A DNA stretch of 64,000 nt from Enterobacter sp. R4-368 (GCF_000410515.1 NC_021500.1:682001-746000); one strand, 5' to 3'; positions 19,567-28,036 are shown, numbered from the stretch's first letter. Numbers and translations are program-made. The notes: generated by a model not told the origin, from the letters alone.

Positions 19567-20201
19567 TGAATAAAGCAAAACGACTGGAAATTTTAACCCG
19601 CTTACGGGAAAACAACCCGCACCCGACTACCGAGCTGAATTTCACCTCGCCGTTTGAGTTGCTGATCGCCGTACTGCTCTCCGCGCAGGCCACCGATGTC
19701 AGCGTCAATAAAGCGACAGCCCTGCTCTACCCGGTGGCAAACACGCCCAAAGCGATGCTGGAGCTGGGCGTTGAGGGCGTGAAGCAGTACATCAAAACCA
19801 TCGGCTTGTTTAACAGCAAAGCGGAGAATGTCATCAAGACCTGCCGTATTTTGCTGGAAAAACACAATGGCGAAGTGCCGGAAGACAGAGCCGCGCTGGA
19901 AGCGCTGCCGGGCGTCGGGCGCAAAACCGCCAATGTGGTACTTAACACCGCGTTTGGCTGGCCAACCATCGCCGTGGATACGCATATTTTTCGCGTCTCT
20001 AACCGCACACGTTTCGCGCCGGGTAAAAACGTTGAGGAAGTGGAAGAGAAGCTTTTGAAAGTGGTACCCGCTGAATTTAAAGTCGATTGCCACCACTGGC
20101 TGATCCTGCACGGGCGATACACCTGCATCGCCCGTAAGCCGCGCTGCGGCTCCTGCATTATCGAAGATCTGTGCGAGTACGACAGTAAAGTCGATAGTTA
20201 A
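19566..20201 (+). CDS. nth: Endonuclease III, DNA glycosylase/AP lyase
   Basis: A 211-residue base-excision repair enzyme that removes oxidised pyrimidines and cleaves abasic sites. The helix-hairpin-helix reads LPGVGRKTANVVLN with the catalytic lysine, the conserved aspartate is in AVDTHIFRVSNR, and the [4Fe-4S] ligands follow as CIARKPRCGSCIIEDLC (C-X6-C-X2-C-X5-C). It is the last gene of the rsx operon, as in E. coli. The accessory island begins immediately after its stop. Confidence 0.98.
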   Translation: MNKAKRLEILTRLRENNPHPTTELNFTSPFELLIAVLLSAQATDVSVNKATALLYPVANTPKAMLELGVEGVKQYIKTIGLFNSKAENVIKTCRILLEKHNGEVPEDRAALEALPGVGRKTANVVLNTAFGWPTIAVDTHIFRVSNRTRFAPGKNVEEVEEKLLKVVPAEFKVDCHHWLILHGRYTCIARKPRCGSCIIEDLCEYDSKVDS

Positions 20202-20206
20202 CGTCG

Positions 20207-20632
20207 TCAGAACGGGCGCAGCACCGCCAGCAGAATTATCACCACCACAGCGACAAGAGTAATGGTGGTTGCATTACGCAAAGCGCCCATCCCCTTCACC
20301 GCTTCACCTGCCGCGATGCGACGCAGCGTGGCAGAGAGAAAACCGTGCAGGCCTGAAAGCAGCAACACTACCACCACCTTGATTATCAGCCACAGATGCG
20401 GCATTTGACCGTGCGCAACCACCATTACCGCACCAGCAACCCACAGCAGCACCATTGCAGGCGTGGTGATTTTCCGGCTCCAGCGCCGGACATCGCCCGC
20501 CAATGCGACACGCGCGGTGTTATCTGCTTGTGTGGCGCACCAGCCGGCAACAACCGCCATAACCAGCATTCCGCCTATCCAGACGATGGCCGCCGCGATA
20601 TGTAACGCGTTGAGCCATGGATGAAAGTTCAT
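20207..20632 (-). CDS. Small CopD/HemJ-like membrane protein
   Basis: A 141-residue protein with four predicted membrane helices. The first carries LNALHIAAAIVWIGGMLVMAVV, resembling the histidine-bearing first helix of the CopD/HemJ-like membrane families; LHGFL in the third helix contributes another histidine. Heme or copper binding is plausible but not shown. The ATG at 20632 is chosen because CTGGAGTC lies 8 bases upstream; an in-frame ATG 16 codons earlier lacks a ribosome binding site. It is convergent with nth (5-base gap) and absent from this position in E. coli. Confidence 0.65.
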   Translation of the reverse strand: MNFHPWLNALHIAAAIVWIGGMLVMAVVAGWCATQADNTARVALAGDVRRWSRKITTPAMVLLWVAGAVMVVAHGQMPHLWLIIKVVVVLLLSGLHGFLSATLRRIAAGEAVKGMGALRNATTITLVAVVVIILLAVLRPF

Positions 20633-20920
20633 AGTTTGACTCCAGTGTAATAAAGATTGCGGCAAGTCTGACAGACTCATTGTCTGCTGTCATGGATTAA
20701 CACCCTGATAAGTGCGGGCACTCTCCACTTTTCGGCGGTTAGTTATACTCACTTTACCAGGTTTCCTGTGCATCCTGGTTCGCTACAGATGCAATAGTGC
20801 GGCGTACTGTCCCTTCTGTGGAACCAGTCAATCCGCAATGTGCATCGTTGAATGTTTGTTCGATTTTTATCTCTGCCGCAATCGACTAACCCGTCGGTTA
20901 CCAGGCAACAAGAGGAACTT

Positions 20921-23776
20921 ATGCAAACCACAACGTTTACCAAAACCCCGTCGGTCACGGTGCTGGATAACCGTGGACTGGCGGTACGCGACATCGTTTA
21001 TCACCGTCATCCGGAAACGCCGGACACCACCGATGAGCGTATCATCCGCCATCAGTTTGATGCGCGCGGTTTACCGTCACAGAGCGTCGACCCGCGTCTG
21101 TATGCCGCCGGGCTGGCGAACTTTGAATTTACCTGCGACCTGAACGGCGCGCCGCTGCGCACGCAGAGCGCGGATGCCGGAACCACGGTTGCCCTGAATG
21201 ACGCCTCCGGGCGGGCATTTTTTCAGGTCAGCAATATTGGCTCAGGGAATGACCGAAGTGCTGCCGTCACCCGCACCTTTCAGTATGAAGAGGCAAACCT
21301 GCCGGGGCGGTTGCTCAGCATTACCGAGCAGGTTGCCGGCGACAGCGCGCGCGTCACGGAGCGTTTTGTCCGGGGCGGTCATTCCGCAGATGAACAGAGC
21401 CACAATCTTGCCGGCCAGCTTGTCAGCCACTACGACCCGGCAGGTTTGCTTTCGACGGGCAGTGTTTCTCTTGGCGGCGTACCGCTTTCTGTCACCCGCC
21501 AGTTACTACCGGACGATGCCGAAGCCGACTGGCAGGGTTCGGATGCTTCCGCGTGGAACGACCTGCTGGCGGGCGAAACTTACACCACAACCAGCACAGT
21601 GGATGCCGCCGGGAATGTCCTGACCACCACGGATGCCAGAGGTAATATCCAGCGCGTGGCCTATGACGTGGCGGGTCTGCTGAAAGGCAGCTGGCTGACG
21701 GTGAATGGCGGTTCCGAGCAGATTATCGTGAAATCCCTGACCTGGTCCGCCGCCGGGCAGAAGCTGCGCGAGGAGCACGGCAACGGCGTGGTGACCACAT
21801 ATTCGTACGAAGCGGAAACCCAGCGGCTGGTCGGTATTAAAACGGAACGTATGACACCGGCAAAAGTGCTGCAGGACCTGCGCTACGAGTATGACCCGGT
21901 GGGCAATGTGCTGGTGATTACCAGCGATGCCGAGGAGACGCGTTTCTGGCGCAATCAGGAAGTGGTTCCCGAAAATCACTACGCCTACGACAGCCTGTAC
22001 CAGCTGGTCAGTGCCAGCGGGCGCGAAATGGCCGGTGCGGTACAGCAGAGCAGCAACCTTCCGGCGTATTCCTCTTTTGATGACGCCACGTACACAAACT
22101 ACACCCGCATCTACACCTACGATAACGCCGGTAATCTGACACAAATCCGGCACAGCGCCCCGGCGTCCGGCAACAACTACACCACCAGTATCACCGTATC
22201 CGACCGCAGTAACCGCGCAGTAATCAGCACACTCACCGAAAATCCGGCCGATGTCGACGCGCTGTTCACTGCCGGCGGTCAGCAGCAACAGCTTTTACCG
22301 GGGCAGAGCCTGCTGTGGACAGCACGCCAGGAGCTGCAGCAGGTCACGCCCGTCACCCGCAGTGGTGCAGCGGACGACCGCGAAACCTACCGCTACGACG
22401 CCAGCAGCCAGCGCATCGTGAAAATCACCTCGCAGCTGACCGGCAACAGCACGCAGACCAGACGGGTGGTTTACCTGCCGGGTCTGGAGCTGCGCAGCAG
22501 CGCAGCCGAAGAATTACAGGTGATAACCGTCGGCGTGGCCGGACGCGCGCAGGTGCGGGTGCTGCACTGGGAAAGCGGGCAGCCTGCCGGGATAAGCAAC
22601 GACCAGATTCGTTACAGCTACGACAACCTGACCGGCAGCAGCAGTCTGGAAGTGGACAGCAGTGGCGAACTCATCAGCCTGGAAGAGTATTACCCGTTCG
22701 GCGGCACGGCGTTATTCGCCGCGCGCAGCCAGCTGGAGGCGGATTACAAAACGATTCGTTATTCCGGCAAGGAGCAGGACGCCACCGGGCTCTATTACTA
22801 CGGCTACCGCTATTATCAGCCGTGGGCGGGACGGTGGCTCTCGGCAGATCCGGCAGGGACGGTGGACGGGCTGAATCTTTTTAAAATGGTCAGGAATAAC
22901 CCCGTTCGCTATCTGGATAATAATGGTCTGCAACCGTATGAAAATGATGCGAGCATAATCGGCAATATTTTAAGTGAAAGATTCGATGAGGGAATGACGA
23001 AGCCAGGACAACAAACGTGGGCCATTTCCACAGAAGCACCTTTTGAAAGTTTGCAAAAAGTGGTGACAGATTTAGTTTCCGTGCGACAAGAACCCGTTTT
23101 TATGATGATAGATATGCAGCGATTACAAACAGCTAATACTGGGGTTAAGGCGTTATTTAATAAAAAAGGAAAAATAAGAACTAACCCTGAAACAGAACGA
23201 AGGCATATTGAAATAATAAATTTTGCCAAAGAAAAGCAATTGCCAATGATCGACGTTAATTATTTATTTAGCGCGATGAAAGGTTTACCAAAAGGTGAAA
23301 GTGTCGAAAGCCTAACTAATAAAGTGAAGACTTACAGTAAACTTCGAACGCCCATGGAATCAATGGTTGGTTCATGGAGAATGTTAAAGAAAACAGAGAG
23401 TTTATTTGCCCCTGGAATGGATATTCCAGCGGAAGATGTATCAAGAGCTAATGATGCTGGCAGGATAATGACGACCACTCAATTTTTAGCGAAATTCGCC
23501 GATAATCCGATAATTTTGATGGGACAACTTGAGGATGTTTGTGTCCGCATGACCGCGATGGACTTATTAAGAATGGGGAAAACTGTGTTGATTAGCCAGG
23601 ATTTAGTTGTTGATGAGAAAGATCAAAATAATATCAGTGGTATTACCACAGCGAAGGCTGGGTATTGGGATTACCCGGCACAACGTACATCACCAAGTTC
23701 GGAATATAAAGGGAGGTTAATTTTATTTACTCAAAAAACAACTGCAAAAAGTCGGGTCTCTGTGATGAAAAAATAA
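20921..23776 (+). CDS. TccC-type Tc toxin C subunit, isochorismatase-like tail
   Basis: A 951-residue TccC/TcC homologue. In Tc toxins TcB and TcC form a hollow Rhs cocoon that encloses the toxic C-terminal end of TcC, cleaves it autocatalytically and passes it through the TcA channel into host cells. The N-terminus has the TccC signature TPSVTVLDNRGLAVRDIVYHR in slightly altered form (KTPSVTVLDNRGL). Rhs/YD motifs fill residues to about 650, ending with RYSGKEQDATGLYYYGYRYY, the WLSADPAG block and MVRNNP at residue 656. Residues 671-951 are unrelated to the neighbouring copy and AT-rich. The ATG at 20921 follows AGAGGA. No TcA or TcB gene is in the window, and no VgrG or PAAR that would indicate a type VI Rhs effector. 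Confidence 0.88.
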   Translation: MQTTTFTKTPSVTVLDNRGLAVRDIVYHRHPETPDTTDERIIRHQFDARGLPSQSVDPRLYAAGLANFEFTCDLNGAPLRTQSADAGTTVALNDASGRAFFQVSNIGSGNDRSAAVTRTFQYEEANLPGRLLSITEQVAGDSARVTERFVRGGHSADEQSHNLAGQLVSHYDPAGLLSTGSVSLGGVPLSVTRQLLPDDAEADWQGSDASAWNDLLAGETYTTTSTVDAAGNVLTTTDARGNIQRVAYDVAGLLKGSWLTVNGGSEQIIVKSLTWSAAGQKLREEHGNGVVTTYSYEAETQRLVGIKTERMTPAKVLQDLRYEYDPVGNVLVITSDAEETRFWRNQEVVPENHYAYDSLYQLVSASGREMAGAVQQSSNLPAYSSFDDATYTNYTRIYTYDNAGNLTQIRHSAPASGNNYTTSITVSDRSNRAVISTLTENPADVDALFTAGGQQQQLLPGQSLLWTARQELQQVTPVTRSGAADDRETYRYDASSQRIVKITSQLTGNSTQTRRVVYLPGLELRSSAAEELQVITVGVAGRAQVRVLHWESGQPAGISNDQIRYSYDNLTGSSSLEVDSSGELISLEEYYPFGGTALFAARSQLEADYKTIRYSGKEQDATGLYYYGYRYYQPWAGRWLSADPAGTVDGLNLFKMVRNNPVRYLDNNGLQPYENDASIIGNILSERFDEGMTKPGQQTWAISTEAPFESLQKVVTDLVSVRQEPVFMMIDMQRLQTANTGVKALFNKKGKIRTNPETERRHIEIINFAKEKQLPMIDVNYLFSAMKGLPKGESVESLTNKVKTYSKLRTPMESMVGSWRMLKKTESLFAPGMDIPAEDVSRANDAGRIMTTTQFLAKFADNPIILMGQLEDVCVRMTAMDLLRMGKTVLISQDLVVDEKDQNNISGITTAKAGYWDYPAQRTSPSSEYKGRLILFTQKTTAKSRVSVMKK
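22931..23773 (+). other. Isochorismatase-like hydrolase domain in TccC tail
   Basis: Residues 671-951 of the first TccC. VFMMIDMQ (Asp731) fits the first strand and catalytic Asp of isochorismatase-like hydrolases. EIINFAKEKQLPMIDVNY fits the following helix and strand. ILMGQLEDVCVRMTAMDLL with MGKTVLISQDLVVD fits the G-x3-D-x-C-V nucleophile motif (Cys874) and the next strand. The catalytic Lys of the triad is not obvious; Arg or Lys residues lie between 820 and 845 but none aligns confidently. Relatives hydrolyse isochorismate, nicotinamide or related amides; the substrate here is unknown. One hand-counted 60-base line in the tail (23101) has 21 G+C against 37 in a core line (21661). Confidence 0.65.
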
Positions 23777-23819
23777 TGTACGTTCACCAGCGAATATATT
23801 TCGCCGGGACCACTGTTAT

Positions 23820-24029
23820 TTTCAGCAGATGCTACGCATGTAAGCGCTGATAATGTTCAATAAACGCCGCAATGGAGTAACTGTGATTATAGTCGGATTG
23901 CAGGTGCAGCCTCAGCGACCAGGATTTTCGCCGTGCCACTTCCGCAAGCCGCGCGGACTATAGCTAATCGGCAAGGAACGGATCATTATCACCCTGATCG
24001 ATAAGTGTTGGGATCGCGTCAGTTTCGTT
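23820..24029 (-). pseudogene. yeiG-like S-formylglutathione hydrolase remnant
   Basis: Seventy codons read on the minus strand match the C-terminus of E. coli YeiG/FghA: NETDAIPTLIDQGDNDPFLAD, then SARLAEVARRKSW, then SYSIAAFIEHYQRLHA and HLLK. Two in-frame TAG codons (23964-23966 and 23958-23960) replace the two Gln codons of the family's ADQLQP stretch, and a third replaces Gln in the terminal HAQYLLK. The catalytic YDHSY reads YNHSY. The upstream three quarters of the gene could not be recognised. It is a dead 3' fragment lying between the two tccC genes. Confidence 0.8.
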
Positions 24030-24475
24030 GCTTTCCAACCGTAGCACAGGCACCCGCACCGGTGATAAACCGGAGGGCGACTGTACCTGAAATACCGTGT
24101 GCTTTTGCTGGGGCGTCTCCCGGTAGATGGGCGCGCTTTAGAGGGTGGATTTCAGGAATATTCAACCGTGCAAGGAACGTCTTCCGCTCCCGGGCGACTT
24201 CGCTGGCTCATTAGTTCTGCTGTCGGAATGGCTGCAAAAAAAGCAGCCATTCCGTTTCGATAAAGTGCGACAGATTTCCGCGGCCCCTTCTCCGATAAAA
24301 GTGTGCGTCTCTGGCATGAGCAACGCGTGTGCAAGTAGCAACGTCCGGGATTGAAACTTCCTACACTTAACCCATTTGAGTACCATTTCAGATTATTCAG
24401 CGAACTAATCCCCCGGCCTGTTTTTTTTGCGTTGTTTATAATTTAAGCAGTAACTTCCCTCTCCCGGAGCACGCT
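24030..24475. other. Spacer between yeiG remnant and second tccC
   Basis: No intact gene is supported here. Open frames exist on both strands but lack start signals and recognisable motifs; some of this may be further decayed coding sequence. The last 60 bases are AT-rich and end in the ribosome binding site CGGAG (24465-24469), so the tccC promoter probably lies there. Confidence 0.55.
24225..24253. repeat. Perfect hairpin with A7 loop
   Basis: GGAATGGCTGC (24225-24235), seven A, then GCAGCCATTCC (24243-24253): a perfect 11-base stem. No T-run follows on either strand, so it is not a standard intrinsic terminator. A similar hairpin lies on the other side of the second tccC gene (27389-27414). 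Confidence 0.8.
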
Positions 24476-27334
24476 GTGACGACTTCCCTCTATGTTAAAA
24501 CCCCGACCGTAGTGGTGCTGAATAATCGTGGTCTGGCGGTGCGTGACATCGTTTATCACCGCCATCCCGACACCCTGGACACTACCGACGAGCGCATCAT
24601 CCGCCATCAGTTTGATGCGCGCGGTTTGCCGTCACAAAGTGCCGACCCGCGTCTGTATGCCGCCGGGCGGACGAATTTCAGTTATGTCCCCGACCTGAAC
24701 GGCACGCCGCTGCGTACGCAAAGTGCCGATGCCGGAACCACGGTTGCCCTGAATGACGCCTCCGGGCGGGCGTTTTTGCAGGTCAGCAATATTGGTTCAG
24801 AGAATGACCGCAGCGCTGCCGTTACCCGCACTTTTCAGTATGAAGCGGCAAGCCTGCCGGGGCGGTTGCTCGGCATTACCGAGCAGGTTGCCGGCGACAG
24901 CGCGCGCGTCACGGAGCGGTTCGCCCGGGGCGGTCATTCCGCAGATGAACAGAGCCATAATCTTGCCGGTCAGCTGGTCAGCCACTACGACCCGGCTGGT
25001 TTGCTTTCCACGACCAGCATTTCCCTGAACGGCGTGCCGCTTGCCGTCACCCGCCAGTTACTGCCGGACGATGCCGACGCAGACTGGCAGGGCGCGGATG
25101 CTTCCGCGTGGAACGACCTGCTGGCGGGCGAAACTTACACCACGCTGAGTACAGTGGACGCGGCCGGAAATGTACTCACCACCACCGATGCGAAAGGCAA
25201 TATCCAGCGCGTGGCCTATGACGTGGCGGGGCTGCTGAAAGGCAGCTGGCTGACGGTGAATGGCGGTTCCGAGCAGGTAATTGTGAAATCCCTGACCTGG
25301 TCCGCCGCCGGGCAGAAGCTGCGCGAGGAGCACGGCAACGGCGTGGTGACCACATATTCGTACGAAGCGGAAACCCAGCGGCTGGTTGGCATTAAAACGG
25401 AACGAGTCTCCGCCACAAAAGTGCTGCAGGACCTGCGCTACGAATACGACCCGGTGGGCAATGTGCTGGTGATTACTAATGATGCCGAGGAGACGCGTTT
25501 CTGGCGCAATCAGGAAGTCGTTCCCGAAAATCACTACGCCTACGACAGCCTGTACCAGCTGGTCAGTGCCAGCGGGCGTGAAATGGCCAGTGCGGTACAG
25601 CAGAACAGCACACTGCCTGATTACACCTCCTTCGATAACGCCACATACACAAACTACACCCGCACTTACACCTACGATAACGCCGGTAATCTGACGAAAA
25701 TTCAGCACAGCGCGCCCGCATCCGGCAATAACTACACGACATCAGTTACAGTCAGCGACCGCAGTAACCGCGCAGTACTCAGCACGTTTACGGGAAACCC
25801 GGCGGATGTGGAGGCGCTGTTCACTGCCGGTGGTCAGCAGAAAGAGCTTTTACCGGGGCAGAGCCTGCTGTGGACGGCGCGCCAGGAGCTGCAGCAGGTC
25901 ACACCCGTCACCCGCGACGGCGCAGCCGACGACAGCGAACGTTACCGCTACGACGCCAGCAGCCAGCGCATCGTCAAAATCACCTCGCAGCTGACCGGCA
26001 ACAGCACGCAGACCAGACGGGTGGTTTACCTGCCGGGTCTGGAACTGCGCAGCAGCGCCACAGAGGAATTACAGGTGATAACCGTCGGCGTGGCCGGACG
26101 TGCCCAGGTGCGGGTGCTGCACTGGGAAAGCGGGCAGCCCGCCGGTATCAGCAATGACGCGGTGCGCTACAGCTACGACAACCTGACCGGCAGCAGCAGT
26201 CTGGAAGTGGACGCCAGCGGCGAGCTTATCAGCCAGGAGGAGTATTACCCGTTCGGCGGCACGGCGTTGTTTGCCGCGCGCAGCCAGCTGGAGGCGGATT
26301 ACAAGACCATCCGCTATTCAGGTAAAGAGCAGGACGCCACCGGGCTTTATTACTACGGCTACCGCTATTATCAGCCGTGGGCGGGGCGGTGGCTGAGCGC
26401 GGATCCGGCGGGTGGCATTGACGGGCTCAATCTGTTTCGCATGGTGCGCAATAACCCTGTGGCATTAGATGATCCCGACGGGCTCGCGCCACGGGTCGCC
26501 TTTTTGAAGGGGAAAAGGTTGATGGAAACCGTTGATTATATTGCGAGTAAACAGTTTGGTACCCTGGAAGAGGTTCTCGCTCACCTCAAATTTATGCGAC
26601 TCAATAATTATGATGAGGAGCGCATCTATACCCACTTCAAGCATTCGCGACAATATACCGGTGCCCCTGCGTCCACTCAGACCTTCAGCTACCCTGATTT
26701 ATCCCCTAAAGATCAAGATGCGCTGGACTACATTGCAAACCGGGAAAATTTCTCTCACCTGTTTGTCGAATACAGCGGTGACGAAGGTTTCAGCATCGAG
26801 TCGAAAAGTTTGAAAACAGAAAATATTTTCACCAATAAGTTTCTGAAAGACGTGTGGGTATTTGCCCACAACTTCCGGGTGGAACCAGAACCCTATTTCG
26901 CGACACATATTGCGCAATATCAATACAAAGTAGCGGCTGAGAACAGCGGTTTTTTAGGCGAGATGCCAAAGAAAATCATCAGGAAAAGCGTGATAAATGA
27001 GCAAACACTGAACGAAACAGAAGGATTAACCGGAAAAATCCTGTTTGAGGCGTTTTTTCAGCGAACACCAAATGGTAAATCCACCGCCCGCATACTCGAT
27101 GCTTTCAATCTCATCGCTACCGGGGTAACACGCGAAGAATCGTCGGATGATGACGAAGGACCCTCATTTATCATTGATGTCGTTTATAAAAACAATGTGG
27201 TTCAGCAGGCCAGCGCAGTGCAACAGCCGGCGGGGATTGATAAAGCGATTCGCAAAAAAGGGATGGCGCGATTGTTGCCAGGATTCCTGCGCAGAGGAAC
27301 ACGAAGCGAGAAAAATACGCGAGGCATAAATTAA
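24476..27334 (+). CDS. TccC-type Tc toxin C subunit, unidentified tail
   Basis: A 952-residue paralogue of the TccC upstream. Residues 1-670 are colinear and almost identical with it: MVRNNP is at residue 656 in both, and the DNA is nearly the same over long stretches. The start is GTG at 24476 with GGAG 6 bases upstream. The Rhs cocoon motifs are complete, including RYSGKEQDATGLYYYGYRYY and the SADPAG block. Residues 671-952 form a different tail with no family I recognise: a helical stretch (METVDYIASKQFGTLEEVLAHL), an aromatic-rich middle (DVWVFAHNFRVEPEPYF), an acidic patch near 887-895 (EESSDDDEG) and a basic end (IRKKGMARLLPGFLRRGTR). By family logic the tail is the toxic payload, but its activity cannot be stated. 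Confidence 0.87.
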   Translation: MTTSLYVKTPTVVVLNNRGLAVRDIVYHRHPDTLDTTDERIIRHQFDARGLPSQSADPRLYAAGRTNFSYVPDLNGTPLRTQSADAGTTVALNDASGRAFLQVSNIGSENDRSAAVTRTFQYEAASLPGRLLGITEQVAGDSARVTERFARGGHSADEQSHNLAGQLVSHYDPAGLLSTTSISLNGVPLAVTRQLLPDDADADWQGADASAWNDLLAGETYTTLSTVDAAGNVLTTTDAKGNIQRVAYDVAGLLKGSWLTVNGGSEQVIVKSLTWSAAGQKLREEHGNGVVTTYSYEAETQRLVGIKTERVSATKVLQDLRYEYDPVGNVLVITNDAEETRFWRNQEVVPENHYAYDSLYQLVSASGREMASAVQQNSTLPDYTSFDNATYTNYTRTYTYDNAGNLTKIQHSAPASGNNYTTSVTVSDRSNRAVLSTFTGNPADVEALFTAGGQQKELLPGQSLLWTARQELQQVTPVTRDGAADDSERYRYDASSQRIVKITSQLTGNSTQTRRVVYLPGLELRSSATEELQVITVGVAGRAQVRVLHWESGQPAGISNDAVRYSYDNLTGSSSLEVDASGELISQEEYYPFGGTALFAARSQLEADYKTIRYSGKEQDATGLYYYGYRYYQPWAGRWLSADPAGGIDGLNLFRMVRNNPVALDDPDGLAPRVAFLKGKRLMETVDYIASKQFGTLEEVLAHLKFMRLNNYDEERIYTHFKHSRQYTGAPASTQTFSYPDLSPKDQDALDYIANRENFSHLFVEYSGDEGFSIESKSLKTENIFTNKFLKDVWVFAHNFRVEPEPYFATHIAQYQYKVAAENSGFLGEMPKKIIRKSVINEQTLNETEGLTGKILFEAFFQRTPNGKSTARILDAFNLIATGVTREESSDDDEGPSFIIDVVYKNNVVQQASAVQQPAGIDKAIRKKGMARLLPGFLRRGTRSEKNTRGIN

Positions 27335-28036
27335 GCAGCAAAAAACGAGTTGAAAGCTTCACGGATCTAATCCATATAACCCGTCACCGGCTGCACGTTT
27401 TTTTTCGTGCAGCCAACACGCTGCACGCAGGATTTCGCTGATTTTTCGCCATTACGTTATGTGATAAAGGTCGCATCTCTACAAAAGAGCTAAAATGGCG
27501 AATGATTGCGCACAGATCGTGATATTGAGCAAATAATCGTCCACTTATGCGTATTTACTAAGTTTATTCCTTTTTTTAGAAGAAAAAAATCCAACTGACG
27601 GCAAATTCGGTCGCTATTGCTAACACAATGTTAAAAAAGAGATTAGCGATGTATAGCAAATGGTTGCAGTGCAAACTTTAATCATGTTTTACAAGAGATA
27701 TGACCAGATTGACTACATAAACTAGCCCAATACACTACCATTTAGCCAAAATAGCAGAACATATGCCTTAATGTGCAATCTAACCCCCGGACTGTAGTAG
27801 AAAAATCCACTTTTATTTCAATGATGAAATTTAACTCTGAATAACAAATAAAAACACCGAGCATTGTAATGCCCTGGATCTATGTAACAGAATATGTCAA
27901 AAGACTTGCCTGAACGCGCTGGATAGTGAACATTAACCGCCGTTTTCCCCTCCCAATATAACTATAAGCGTGATGAACTCTGGTCATTGCGCGCTGAACA
28001 CCCCCGTTAATATGGGATGTAAAAAAAGAGGTATAT
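27335..28036. other. Long AT-rich region upstream of dtpA
   Basis: About 700 bases with no supported gene on either strand. The first 80 hold a hairpin; the rest is AT-rich with many A/T tracts. It presumably contains the dtpA promoter and leader. E. coli dtpA is osmoregulated through OmpR; no OmpR site was confidently identified here. AT-richness makes it a likely H-NS target (inference). Confidence 0.6.
27389..27414. repeat. Perfect hairpin with T8 loop after second tccC
   Basis: GGCTGCACG (27389-27397), eight T, then CGTGCAGCC (27406-27414): a perfect 9-base stem 55 bases after the stop. The homopolymer is in the loop rather than after the stem, so it is an atypical terminator. It resembles the hairpin at 24225-24253. 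Confidence 0.8.

Noticed and set aside
23820..24045. Minus-strand fragment first read as a LysR-family C-terminus
   Set aside because: The stretch PTLIDQGDNDPFLAD and the FIEHYQRLHA ending fit YeiG/FghA far better, including the positions of the lost glutamines.
20921..27334. Reading the two Rhs-type genes as type VI or contact-dependent Rhs effectors with immunity genes
   Set aside because: Their N-termini carry the TccC signature rather than PAAR or a transmembrane Rhs leader, there is no vgrG nearby, and no small immunity gene follows either tail.
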